A DNA stretch of 64,000 nucleotides from Phenylobacterium sp. (lineage in GTDB: Bacteria; Pseudomonadota; Alphaproteobacteria; Caulobacterales; Caulobacteraceae): contig SSMU01000021.1 of NCBI GenBank assembly GCA_004799545.1, positions 1 through 64,000 of the forward strand, given 5' to 3'. Below, piece by piece: positions 34,995-43,305 of this stretch (positions within the stretch are counted from its first letter, which is position 1; each line of letters opens with the position of its first letter). The notes beneath the pieces are model-generated. The model made no database searches and was not told where the DNA came from. It saw nothing but the letters and a program-made list of their open reading frames with translations. The position numbers and the translations under genes were made by a program.

Positions 34995-37007
34995 TCAGGT
35001 CACCGCAGCCCGCGGCGCCGGATAGCTCGCGAGCGCCGGGCCGAGCGCCGCCTTGAGCGGCTCCAGCCAGGGCTCGAAGTTGCGCCACTGGTCGAGACCG
35101 TGGCGGTAGATCGGCAGACGGACCTGCTCGGAGCTCGCGGTGCGCACCGCGCGGTCGTTCTCGTAGAACCGCAGGCAGGCGGGCTCGAACGGCAGGCCGC
35201 AGTGGTCGAGCAGGCGGCGGACCTCGCCCTCGGTGTCCTCGACCATGGTCTCGTAGTGGATCCGATGGACCCGGCCCGGCAGCACCTCCTCGAAATGGTC
35301 CATCAGCTCGACGTAGTCGCGGTAGTAGCGACCGAGGTCGGTGAGGTCGTAGGAGAAGTGCTGACCGCGCGCGAAATGCTGTTTGAAGGCTGAAAAACAG
35401 GCGCCGAGCGGATGGCGCCGGGCGTCGATGATCCGGGCGTTGGGCAGGATCAGCTGGATCAGGCCGACATGGACGAAGTTGTTCGGCATCTTGTCGATGA
35501 ACAGCGGCCGGCCGGTCTTGCGCTGTACCCGGGTGCGCTCGAGGTAGGTCTCGCCGAGCGCGCGCAAGCGGTCGCCGTCCAGCTCGTCGACCCGCTCCGG
35601 ATAGCTGTCGAGCCCCTTGGCGATCGCCACCAGCTCCGGCAGCTCCATGGTGCCCTCGACCGCCGAATGGCTGGAGAGGATCTGCTCGATCAGCGTCGAG
35701 CCCGAGCGCGGCAGGCCGACCACGAAGATCGGATCGGCGGCGCCCGCCCCCTGCCCGGCCTTGGCGGCGAACAGCTCGCGGGTGAACACCTGTTGCAGCC
35801 GCTGCATCTGGGCGTGGGTGGCGTCAGCGTCATAGCCCACCTGGGCGCGGCGCAGGGCGGCCCCAGCGGCGTAGTCGGCGAAGGCGCTCGCATGCTCGCC
35901 GGCGTCCTCCTGCGCCTTTCCCAGCGCATAGTGGAGGTGCAGCCGCTCGTCGTCGCTCAGGTCGTCGCGGGCCAGCTGGCTCCGCATGGCGACGAGGTCG
36001 CCCGCGTCGAAGCGGACGGTCTTCAGGTTGGCGAGGCTCCAGTACGCCTCGCCAAGCGACGGGGCCAGCGCCAGGGCGCGGCGGTAGGCGGCGATGCTGT
36101 CCGCCTGGCGGCCCGCGGTCTTCAGGGCGTGGCCGTAGCTCAGCCAGACCTTGGCCTGGTCCGGATGGGCGGCCAGCACCTGTTCGTAGGTCTCGATGGA
36201 GCGGTCGTACTCGCCGACCAGGGTGAGGGCCGCGGCCTGCAGGCTGCGGAAGCCGGGATTTTGCGGCTCGACGCGCAACAGCTCGGCGATCTCGCGCAGG
36301 GCTTCGGGCGCCTTGTTCTGGCGGTAGAGGACGACGGCGTAGTTGTGCCGCGCGCCCAGGAAGCTCGGCGACAGCTCCAGGCAGCGGGCCAGCAGGTTCT
36401 CGGCCTCAGCGTAGCGCCCCAGCCGGGTGCCCAACTCGGCCAGCATGCGGATCGCCGCCACGTCGGTGGGGTGCGCCTTCAGCCGCTCGCGCAGCCCCTG
36501 CTCGGCTTCCGCCAGCCGGCCCTCGCACAGGGCCGCGGCGGCGCCCATCAGCTCCGGGTCGGCCGTCGAGCAGCGGATGTGCTCCAGGTAGGCGCGGTCG
36601 GCGCCCTCGACGTCGCCGGCCGCCTGGGCCTGGTCGCCAAGGCCACGCCAGGCCTCGGGGGAATCCGGCTCCAGCGCCACCGCGCGGCGCAGGGCCTCCA
36701 GCGCCCGGTCGCTGTCGCCCAGGACGCCCAGCGCCAGCCCGCGCTCCAGATGCGCCTGGGCCCAGGACGGATGGCTGAGGCACAGCTCGTCGAGCACTTC
36801 GCGGGCCCGCTGCACGTCCCCCGTGCGGCGGCGCGCGGCGGCCAGGATCAGCCGCGCCGGCGGGTGTCCGGGGACCACCTTGAGGATCTCGCTCGCCTGG
36901 GCGGCGGCCGCATCGGGGCGCACGGGCAACAGGCGCGCGGCATGGGCCAGCGCCACCGCCACGGAACCGACGGGGTCGCCGGTCTGATGCAGGACTTCTG
37001 GACTCAA
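34995..37007 (-). CDS. TPR-repeat sulfotransferase family protein
   Basis: The 670-residue protein has about ten tetratricopeptide repeats (residues 30-400). A sulfotransferase domain follows with a PAPS-binding loop GLPRSGST at 431-438, FIDKMPNNF and the HYETMVED segment. Such fusions are common beside TonB receptors in Caulobacterales and sphingomonads, but their acceptor is unknown. It is cytoplasmic by sequence. It is probably co-transcribed with the receptor. Confidence 0.88.
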   Translation of the reverse strand: MSPEVLHQTGDPVGSVAVALAHAARLLPVRPDAAAAQASEILKVVPGHPPARLILAAARRRTGDVQRAREVLDELCLSHPSWAQAHLERGLALGVLGDSDRALEALRRAVALEPDSPEAWRGLGDQAQAAGDVEGADRAYLEHIRCSTADPELMGAAAALCEGRLAEAEQGLRERLKAHPTDVAAIRMLAELGTRLGRYAEAENLLARCLELSPSFLGARHNYAVVLYRQNKAPEALREIAELLRVEPQNPGFRSLQAAALTLVGEYDRSIETYEQVLAAHPDQAKVWLSYGHALKTAGRQADSIAAYRRALALAPSLGEAYWSLANLKTVRFDAGDLVAMRSQLARDDLSDDERLHLHYALGKAQEDAGEHASAFADYAAGAALRRAQVGYDADATHAQMQRLQQVFTRELFAAKAGQGAGAADPIFVVGLPRSGSTLIEQILSSHSAVEGTMELPELVAIAKGLDSYPERVDELDGDRLRALGETYLERTRVQRKTGRPLFIDKMPNNFVHVGLIQLILPNARIIDARRHPLGACFSAFKQHFARGQHFSYDLTDLGRYYRDYVELMDHFEEVLPGRVHRIHYETMVEDTEGEVRRLLDHCGLPFEPACLRFYENDRAVRTASSEQVRLPIYRHGLDQWRNFEPWLEPLKAALGPALASYPAPRAAVT

Positions 37008-37112
37008 AACCGCCCTCCGCAGGTCACGAGACGAGCTTCACCGTACGCTGTCAATGTCTGTGACGGTCCCGCGACAGGCGCACCTCACGGTTGTCTGGCA
37101 GGTGTGCTTTGG

Positions 37113-39266
37113 TCAGCGCGATCGGCTGGCGACCAGCGGCAGCACGGCCTGGAGCACATGGTAGAAGGAGCTGGCGGGCGCCGGCTCGTCGACGAACGAC
37201 CCGTCGGGCCGCAGCTTGTCGCGCCAGGCGCCGCGGGCCGGCGCGTCGAGATAGCGGCGAAGGCCGTGGGCCGCGGTCAGGACGTCGGCGTCCTCGCCGA
37301 ACAGCAGGGCGGCCTTCAGGTGCTCGGTCTGCGGCCATAAGCGGGCCATCGGGTCGCGCACGGTGAGGTCGTCCCATAGCCCGTCGACGGCCACGCCGCG
37401 GGTGACGCCGCGCAGGCCGTGCTGGAAGAGGGTGCGGGCCGCGGCCCGGGCCGCCGCGTCGTCGCGGGCGCGGCCCCAGCGGTCCAGCAGCCAGGCCCAT
37501 TCGAACTGATGCCCCGGCTCGACCGCGCGGCCGTCGTCGCCGGCCGCCGGGCGCCAGTCGGCGTCGAAGAACTCGCGCAGGAAGCCGCCGGCCGGATCGA
37601 TGAACCGGCCGAGCGCCAGGGTCACGATCTCGTCGGCGAGGGCGCCCCAGAACGGATCGACGTCGAGCTCGTCCCAGGCCAGGGCGGCTTCCAGCAGATG
37701 CATGTGCGCATTGGCCTGGAAGGCGTGGGCGCCAAGCTCCCGGAACCCGCCGGCGGCATGCCGGTAGGCTTGCAGAGCCAGGCCCGTGCCGAGGGCCTCT
37801 GTGGGGAGCTTGCCGCCACCCGCCTGCGCGCCGTGCAGCGCGGCCATGGCCAGCAGGGCGAAAGCCTGCTCGTAGAGGGGCGCGGACTCGTCACGGGTCT
37901 GGCTGGCGAGCTCCACGGCGTTGGCGAACAGGCGATCCGGCCGGCGATAGCGTTCGGCAAAGGCCTGGAAGCCGCGTTCGGCGACCGCCAGCCACGGCCC
38001 CTCGATCCCCGCCTTCGTTGCGGTCGCATAGACGAACACCTGCCGGGCCTGGACGCGCGCGCGACGGAAGCTCTCCTGCGGCCGACCATCCAGGCTGAGG
38101 GCTTCGCGGAACGCTCCGGTCGCCGGGTCGACCCCGGCCGTGGCCCACAGCGGCAGGGCGGCGGTGCGCAGCCAGACCTCATACCAGTCGGCGGCCTCGG
38201 CCACGGACGCAAAGCCCTCGCCCGCCGCCACAGGCGCCGCGCCCGCGATGGTCTTCACCAGCTGGCTCTGCCCCAGGTCGCAGACCAGCACGGCGTCGCC
38301 CTGCACGATGACGCCGAGGCCGCGGGTTCCGAGCAAGGCGACATGCACATGGTCCGGCGCGACGACGAGGTTTTGCGCCGCGTCCAGCGCCTGGCTGTTG
38401 GCGGTGAGCACATTGCCGTCGGGATCCTTCTCCGCCGCCGCCCAGATGGCGTCCCAGGCTCCAAGGTCGGACCATTCGAAGTCGACCGGCAGGACGGCCG
38501 CGCGCTTGGTCTTCTCCATGACCGCATAGTCGATCGAGACCCTGGGGGCGGAGCGGAAGGCCTCCCCGAGACGCAGGACGCCCGCTTCCGCCGCGCCCTC
38601 AGCGACCGCAGCGCGCGCCGCCGCCAGCACTTCGGGGGCGAACAGCTGCAATTCCCCGATGAGGGTGCGGGCGCCGGCGACAAAATAGCCGCTGTTCCAG
38701 AGATAGCCCTCGGCGACATAGGCCCGGGCCCGCGCCGCGTCCGGCTTCTCCACGAAGGCGGCCACCGGCTTCACGCGGTCGGCCGCGGCCGCGGGCCGGA
38801 TGTAGCCGTAGGCCGTGGCCGGGGCCGCCGGCCGGATCCCCAGGGTGACGATGGCGCCGCGTCCCGCCGCCGGCAGGGTCTCGGCGATCGCCGCCGCGAA
38901 GGCCGCGCGGTCCGGCAGATGGTGGTCGGCGGACATGATCACGACGACCGCTTCGGGATCGTGGGTCTCGATCCAGGCCAGGGCGGCGGCGATGGCGGCG
39001 GAAGAGTCCCGCGCCTCGGGCTCCAGCAGGATGACCGCCTTGACGCCCACCTCCGCCAGCTGGGCGCGGACCTGCCCCAGATGTCCGACGCCGGCGACGA
39101 CGACCGGAACCCCCGCGTCCGCCAGGCCCACGGCGCGCAGCACGGCTTCCTGGAAGCTGGAGAGGGGACCCAGCAGATCGAGGAACTGCTTGGGTCGCTC
39201 CGGCCCGGACGCAGGCCATAGCCGCGCCCCGCCACCACCGCACATGATCACTGGGATAACCGCCAA
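37113..39266 (-). CDS. Fusion of mannose-1-phosphate guanylyltransferase and AGE-type isomerase
   Basis: The 717-residue protein joins two enzymes. Residues 1 to about 345 are a ManC nucleotidyltransferase (CGGGGARLWPASGPERPKQF, AFVEKPD, WNSGYF, FEWSDLG) making GDP-mannose from GTP and mannose-1-phosphate. Residues about 360-717 are an N-acylglucosamine-2-epimerase-fold (AGE) isomerase (AFQANAHMHLLEAALAW, PGHQFEWAWLLDRW, RLWPQTEHLKAALL), probably converting fructose-6-phosphate to mannose-6-phosphate. Canonical bifunctional ManC proteins carry a cupin isomerase instead. The start is TTG, with AAGGGGGG upstream. Confidence 0.87.
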   Translation of the reverse strand: MAVIPVIMCGGGGARLWPASGPERPKQFLDLLGPLSSFQEAVLRAVGLADAGVPVVVAGVGHLGQVRAQLAEVGVKAVILLEPEARDSSAAIAAALAWIETHDPEAVVVIMSADHHLPDRAAFAAAIAETLPAAGRGAIVTLGIRPAAPATAYGYIRPAAAADRVKPVAAFVEKPDAARARAYVAEGYLWNSGYFVAGARTLIGELQLFAPEVLAAARAAVAEGAAEAGVLRLGEAFRSAPRVSIDYAVMEKTKRAAVLPVDFEWSDLGAWDAIWAAAEKDPDGNVLTANSQALDAAQNLVVAPDHVHVALLGTRGLGVIVQGDAVLVCDLGQSQLVKTIAGAAPVAAGEGFASVAEAADWYEVWLRTAALPLWATAGVDPATGAFREALSLDGRPQESFRRARVQARQVFVYATATKAGIEGPWLAVAERGFQAFAERYRRPDRLFANAVELASQTRDESAPLYEQAFALLAMAALHGAQAGGGKLPTEALGTGLALQAYRHAAGGFRELGAHAFQANAHMHLLEAALAWDELDVDPFWGALADEIVTLALGRFIDPAGGFLREFFDADWRPAAGDDGRAVEPGHQFEWAWLLDRWGRARDDAAARAAARTLFQHGLRGVTRGVAVDGLWDDLTVRDPMARLWPQTEHLKAALLFGEDADVLTAAHGLRRYLDAPARGAWRDKLRPDGSFVDEPAPASSFYHVLQAVLPLVASRSR

Positions 39267-39583
39267 GAGCCCCCCTTTCGGCGAGTGCTTATGACCTGAA
39301 ACGGGAGGCTACGCCAACCGACGGCGCGACCGGAAACCAGACCGGGCCGCGCCGCAGAAGTCCGCTTGTGGCCCAGTCGGGCGGGGCGCCACGCGGCCTT
39401 CGGGGAAATTCGCTGGCTTCGGGCCGGCTGCTCTGGTATTAGTCCGCCGTCGAATATCGTTTTGGTTCGGTTGCTCTCCACGCTTGCTCTTAGGATCGAG
39501 CCCGGACTACCGCCTTCCTCTCCGACATTTTGACTTCTCGCTCCATCTGGGCGCGCGAAGACTTCCACAAGAAAGACCAACTC
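39267..39583 (+). promoter_or_regulatory. Promoter region and long leader of the cold-shock gene
   Basis: These 317 bases carry no gene. About 39430-39583 is less GC-rich (GGTATTAGTCCGCC, GAATATCGTTTTGG) and probably includes the promoter and an untranslated leader over 100 bases long. Long leaders of csp genes fold differently at low temperature and control translation. No exact promoter hexamers can be assigned. Confidence 0.45.
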
Positions 39584-39793
39584 ATGACCACCGGCACCGT
39601 TAAGTGGTTCAACGCCACCAAGGGCTTCGGCTTTATCCAACCTGACGACGGCGGCAGCGATGTCTTCGTTCACATCTCGGCCGTCGAGCGTGCGGGCCTC
39701 GGCTCGCTCAATGAAGGCCAGAAGGTCAGCTTCGAACTCGAGCGCGACCAGCGCAGCGGCAAGATGTCCGCCGGCCAACTGCAAAGCGCCTAA
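39584..39793 (+). CDS. Cold-shock domain protein
   Basis: The 69-residue CSD protein has RNP1 (KGFGFI) and RNP2 (VFVHIS) with the usual opening [18 protein letters not shown]. It binds single-stranded nucleic acid and acts as an RNA chaperone. GAAAGACCAACTC precedes the ATG, so the Shine-Dalgarno sequence is weak. A GC-rich stem-loop follows at 39801. Confidence 0.96.
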   Translation: MTTGTVKWFNATKGFGFIQPDDGGSDVFVHISAVERAGLGSLNEGQKVSFELERDQRSGKMSAGQLQSA

Positions 39794-39800
39794 GGCTCTT

Positions 39801-39848
39801 GGGCGTCCGAGCGGGCGTGGGGCCAGTCCCCTGCCCGTCCGGACGCCC
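39801..39848 (+). terminator. GC-rich stem-loop after the cold-shock gene
   Basis: GGGCGTCC (39801-39808) pairs with GGACGCCC (39841-39848), and an inner GCGGGC pairs with GCCCGT. No T tract follows, so it may stabilise the 3' end or terminate weakly. Confidence 0.45.
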
Positions 39849-39863
39849 GTCCGCCTGCAGACC

Positions 39864-40112
39864 ATGACCACATCGACCATTGAACGCGCGTACCAGCTGG
39901 CGCGCGCGGGGCGCGCACGCGACCTCAACCAGCTGAAGACGCAGCTCAAGGCGGACGGCTGCCGCGCCGTCGACGCCCTGCTGGCGCCGCGCTCCGTGCG
40001 CGGCCACCTCGAGGCGATCTGCGCCGCGACCTTCCGGCCCGCCGCGGCCGAGGGCGCGACCGCGCAGCCGCAAGAGCGCGACATCGTGGGATCGGGCCTC
40101 GCCCGCAGCTGA
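39864..40112 (+). CDS. Small protein of unknown function
   Basis: The 82-residue protein (MTTSTIERAYQLARAGRARDLNQLKTQLKADG) is basic and helical at the start, with an Ala-rich tail. There is only a weak Shine-Dalgarno sequence. Codon use resembles neighbouring real genes. No family is recognised. Confidence 0.5.
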   Translation: MTTSTIERAYQLARAGRARDLNQLKTQLKADGCRAVDALLAPRSVRGHLEAICAATFRPAAAEGATAQPQERDIVGSGLARS

Positions 40113-40171
40113 TCGCGGCGATCGCGCTTCGGCAGACCCGCGCCCCACCCCAGCAACCCGGGAGCGAATCC

Positions 40172-40330
40172 ATGGCTAGGAAGCCGAACTACCAGTTCGA
40201 ACGCATGGAGCGGGATCGACTGAAGGCCAACAAGGCGGCCCAGAAGGCCAGCGCCAAGCGCGACCAACGCGACGCCGAGCGCACCGAGCCGACCGAGACC
40301 CCGACGGACACCGACCCCGGCAAGGCCTGA
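40172..40330 (+). CDS. Small highly charged protein of unknown function
   Basis: A 52-residue frame (MARKPNYQFERMERDRLKAN, then Lys/Ala and Asp/Thr/Pro-rich) has GGGAG nine bases before the ATG. Short proteins with this opening are common in Caulobacterales. It is basic at the start, acidic at the end and probably disordered. The next gene starts five bases after its stop. Confidence 0.6.
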   Translation: MARKPNYQFERMERDRLKANKAAQKASAKRDQRDAERTEPTETPTDTDPGKA

Positions 40331-40334
40331 GGCC

Positions 40335-40595
40335 ATGCCGAGCGGATCGATCTGCAACCACGAAACCATCCAGCTCGACGGCGAAACCTTCGTGGACTGC
40401 GAGTTCCGCGGCTGCCGCCTGGTCTACGCGGGCGGCGAGCCGCCGCATTTCACCGACTGCCGCTTCGAGGACTGCGAGTGGAAGTTCGACGCCGCCGCGG
40501 CGCGGACCCTGGCGCACCTGAAGCTCGTCTGGTCGCTGGGCGGCAAGGCCACCGTGCAGGGCCTGATCAAGGAAATCACCGGCGCGAGCCGCTGA
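40335..40595 (+). CDS. Small pentapeptide-like protein of unknown function
   Basis: The 86-residue protein has short cysteine-containing strands typical of pentapeptide-repeat turns (FVDCEFRGCRLVYAGGEPPHFTDCRFEDCEWKFD), then a helix (ARTLAHLKLVWSLGGKATVQGLIKEI). It follows the charged small gene by four bases, so they are likely co-transcribed. The function is unknown. Confidence 0.6.
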   Translation: MPSGSICNHETIQLDGETFVDCEFRGCRLVYAGGEPPHFTDCRFEDCEWKFDAAAARTLAHLKLVWSLGGKATVQGLIKEITGASR

Positions 40596-40654
40596 TCGCG
40601 GGCCGGCGCCGAGCGCGCCGAGGCCTGGCAAAACCCACCCTCTCTGTGGCGGCT

Positions 40655-40668
40655 CCAAAATATTTTGG
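40655..40668. promoter_or_regulatory. Perfect AT-rich palindrome upstream of the polysaccharide locus
   Basis: CCAAAATATTTTGG is an exact 14-bp palindrome 127 bases before the lipoprotein ATG at 40795. It stands out in a GC-rich background. It runs into TTGGGTGT (40665-40672), a motif repeated upstream of the cysteine peptidase at 43295. A binding site is likely, but the regulator is unknown. Confidence 0.5.
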
Positions 40669-40794
40669 GTGTCGATAGCTACACAGGAACATTCCCAAAG
40701 CTCCACTGGTTGGGCGCCGGCAAAAGCTGAATGGCCGAGCTGAGCGCCTCCCCGCTCCCGCCGCGCCATCCCAGCGTAGCTGGAGCGATATGGA

Positions 40795-41376
40795 ATGGGA
40801 CTGAAGCTTTCGATACTGGGTCTGGCGAGCGTGGGCCTGCTGGCCACGGCTTGCGCGACCGAAAACCACCAGATGGCGCGCGTCAACGAGGCCACGATCC
40901 TGGCCAACGCGCCGAGCGTGCAACCGACGACGATCGCCAAGACCGGCGCCGAGGCCAACGCCTTCGGCGACAAGTGGGCCGCGGCCAACCTGTTCGAGCG
41001 CAGCACCGACCGGGACAAGTCCGTGCGCGTGCGGTTCGACCTCGCCACCCTCTACGCCCAGACGGGCCGCACCGCCGAGGCGCGCGACATCTACGCCAGC
41101 CTGGTGCGCGACGGCGAATACACCGAAGGCGTGCAGAGCGTGGACTACCAGAACCGCGGCGCCCGGCTGATGCGGTTCAACATCTCCGAGGAATCGGCGC
41201 GCCGCCTGACTCTGATGGACCGCGGCGTCACCTTCGCCGCCAACAGCACCGGCGGGGCCGTCGCAGCCGGCGAGTTCGGCACGCCGACCTCAGCGATCGT
41301 CGGCGGCGCCCCGGTCGTCGAGCATCGGATCTCCGACGCCGAGGCCCTCCGCCGCGACGAGACAGGCGCGCCGTAA
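40795..41376 (+). CDS. Lipoprotein with TPR-like segment, unknown function
   Basis: The 193-residue protein has a lipoprotein signal (MGLKLSILGLASVGLLATAC, lipobox ATAC). The middle resembles a tetratricopeptide pair (VRVRFDLATLYAQTGRTAEARDIYASLV). GGAG lies nine bases before the ATG. It is at the left border of the polysaccharide genes and convergent with the export gene, so a role in that locus is possible but not shown. Confidence 0.65.
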   Translation: MGLKLSILGLASVGLLATACATENHQMARVNEATILANAPSVQPTTIAKTGAEANAFGDKWAAANLFERSTDRDKSVRVRFDLATLYAQTGRTAEARDIYASLVRDGEYTEGVQSVDYQNRGARLMRFNISEESARRLTLMDRGVTFAANSTGGAVAAGEFGTPTSAIVGGAPVVEHRISDAEALRRDETGAP

Positions 41377-41393
41377 GGCCAGGAACGCCCGAC

Positions 41394-41963
41394 CTAGAAC
41401 AGGCGCTCGGCGATGCGGATCGTGTCGCCGGGCGCGACGGGGGTCGTGGGATCCAACCGATAGGACGTCTCGTCCTTGGTGTCCTGCCGCTTGATGTAGA
41501 CCTTGTGGATGTTGGCCCGGTAGGTGAAGCCTCCGGCCGTGGCCACCGCGTTCATGACGGTCAGGCCGTTGGTGTACGGGTAGGTCCCAGGGTTCTTCAC
41601 TTCACCAAGGATGTAGAAGGGCCGGTACGTCAGCACCTCGACGCTGACCCGCGGCTCCTTGAGATAGCCCTGCTTCAGCGCCAGCTCCACGCGGTGCTGG
41701 AACTCAGGCACCGTCAAGCCCAACGCGTCTAGATCGCCGATCAACGGCAAGGAGACCTTGCCGTCGCCGCTGACGAAGAACTCCCCGGTGAGTTCCTGCT
41801 CGCCGAAGGTGATGACGCGGATCTTGTCGCCCGACCCCAGATGATATTCCGGGACCTTCCGGACTGCTTCTTCGGCCGTCTGGGCACGCACGCCCCCGCC
41901 CGTCAGCATGAGCCCCATGCTGAGAACCGCCGCCAAGACGGCCAGGCCAATCACTCGCCTCAT
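41394..41963 (-). CDS. Polysaccharide export protein (Wza/OPX family)
   Basis: The 189-residue protein has a signal peptide (MRRVIGLAVLAAVLSMGLML) and the Poly_export domain (YHLGSGDKIRVITFGEQELTGEFFVSGDGKVSLPLIGDL). A SLBB domain follows (FYILGEVKNPGTYPYTNGLTVMNAVATAGGFTYRA). OPX proteins form the export conduit for capsular or extracellular polysaccharide. There is no Cys lipobox in this start. A GTG start at 41981 would add six residues. Confidence 0.9.
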   Translation of the reverse strand: MRRVIGLAVLAAVLSMGLMLTGGGVRAQTAEEAVRKVPEYHLGSGDKIRVITFGEQELTGEFFVSGDGKVSLPLIGDLDALGLTVPEFQHRVELALKQGYLKEPRVSVEVLTYRPFYILGEVKNPGTYPYTNGLTVMNAVATAGGFTYRANIHKVYIKRQDTKDETSYRLDPTTPVAPGDTIRIAERLF

Positions 41964-42074
41964 GAATCCAAAGCTCCGCACACGCCCCAGCTTTCGGTCT
42001 TAGCTCACCCCGCACCGACTCGGAATAGGGGTCGATGACGCGCCGCCTCCAAGAGCGAACGCCGGCGAGCCCGC

Positions 42075-43103
42075 ATGGCATGCCGCCAGTCCTACATGTT
42101 AGTGTGCCGCATGGGGGCGCTACGTCTATTCCTCGCGATCTCAGTTGTGATCGCGCACACCGGGCCGCTGTTTGGGCTCCAGCTCATGCCGAGCTTTGAG
42201 GCCGTACGCATTTTCTTCGCGATCTCGGGCTTCTACATGGCGCTCGTGCTCAAGGAGAAGTACGCGGGCCGTACGCTGCTTTTCTATTCCAATCGCGCCC
42301 TGAGGATCTATCCGACTTACTGGTTGGCGCTAGCCGTGACCCTGCCGCTGATCGGGCGCTGGCCGCTACAGGGCCTCGAGGGTCTATCCTGGCTGGGCGC
42401 CCTCTTCGCGAACCTGTCGCTGTTTGGGGCCGACGTTCTTTATTTCACCCGCCACGGCCCGCGCCTGGCGGTCGATCCGGCCTGGTCGCTCGGCGCGGAG
42501 TTGCTCTTCTACCTGGCGGCGCCTTTCATCGCGCGGCTTGGCACGTGGTGGCTCGGCGGGATCGCGGCCGTATCTTTCGGCCTCCAATTGGCGCTGGACC
42601 ATTTCCACCCCTGGACGAGCTACTACCTCTTCCCCACCAACCTCTGCTTCTTCGTCTACGGCATGCTGGCGTTCCGGTTCATGGGCACGGGCCTGTTCGC
42701 CGTCCTGAGAGCGCGCCTCGGCTGGCCGATCGCGGCGGGCGCGCTCCTCGCGCTGATGGGCAGGGAATTCGTGCCGCTCTTCAGAAACTACTCGTGGATG
42801 CACTACGTCGTGGCGTTCGGGGCGCTTCCGTTCATCTTCAGCCAGTTCAAGCGCCTGGCCTGGGATCGCTGGATCGGCGAACTCTCCTACCCGGTCTACA
42901 TCCTGCATTTCGCCGCCATCAACGCCGCGATCCGGTTCTTCGGCGGCCCTTCACTGTGGTGGACGCTGGCCATGACGCTTCCGGCCTCGGTCGCCGTGGT
43001 CCTGTGGTTCGAAGGCCCCATAGATCGCTGGCGCGCGCGCCGGGCAGAGGCCGGCAACCCCGCCGCCAACCTTCACGATCGCAATCTGGCGAAAGCCACC
43101 TAG
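42075..43103 (+). CDS. Membrane acyltransferase, family 3
   Basis: The 342-residue protein has about ten transmembrane segments and acyltransferase_3 marks: LRLFLAISVVIAHTGP (catalytic His), RIFFAISGFYMALVL and RALRIYPTYW. It ends LSYPVYILHF. It likely acetylates a sugar of the polysaccharide. The ATG at 42075 is used here. An internal ATG at 42111 (MGALRLFLA) is closer to the family's usual start but lacks a ribosome binding site. Confidence 0.88.
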   Translation: MACRQSYMLVCRMGALRLFLAISVVIAHTGPLFGLQLMPSFEAVRIFFAISGFYMALVLKEKYAGRTLLFYSNRALRIYPTYWLALAVTLPLIGRWPLQGLEGLSWLGALFANLSLFGADVLYFTRHGPRLAVDPAWSLGAELLFYLAAPFIARLGTWWLGGIAAVSFGLQLALDHFHPWTSYYLFPTNLCFFVYGMLAFRFMGTGLFAVLRARLGWPIAAGALLALMGREFVPLFRNYSWMHYVVAFGALPFIFSQFKRLAWDRWIGELSYPVYILHFAAINAAIRFFGGPSLWWTLAMTLPASVAVVLWFEGPIDRWRARRAEAGNPAANLHDRNLAKAT

Positions 43104-43187
43104 CGCGCCTCACAGCTCCTTCCGGTCCCACCGGCGTTCGGCAGGGCTTGGTGAATGGCGCGTTTTCCATAGTATAAATCGAGATCT

Positions 43188-43217
43188 ATTCAGGGTAAAT
43201 ATTCCCTAACCCTGAAT
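43188..43217. promoter_or_regulatory. Inverted repeat upstream of the cysteine peptidase gene
   Basis: ATTCAGGGT (43188-43196) and ACCCTGAAT (43209-43217) are perfect 9-base inverted repeats with a 12-base AT-rich spacer. They lie in the AT-rich gap 89 bases before the GTG at 43306. They could be an operator or a leader hairpin. Confidence 0.5.
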
Positions 43218-43273
43218 GTTCGAACCAGATAAACCACTGTCGACAATCTAGCGTTAAATCAGTCGGCGTAAAA

Positions 43274-43303
43274 CACACCCAACAAAATACAAAATTGGGT
43301 GTG
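43274..43303. promoter_or_regulatory. Inverted repeat abutting the cysteine peptidase start
   Basis: CACACCCAA (43274-43282) and TTGGGTGTG (43295-43303) are perfect 9-base inverted repeats with a 12-base A-rich loop. They end two bases before the start codon at 43306. In RNA this hairpin would cover the ribosome binding region, so translational control or an operator is possible. The spacing equals that of the neighbouring repeat at 43188. Confidence 0.55.
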
Positions 43304-43305
43304 GT

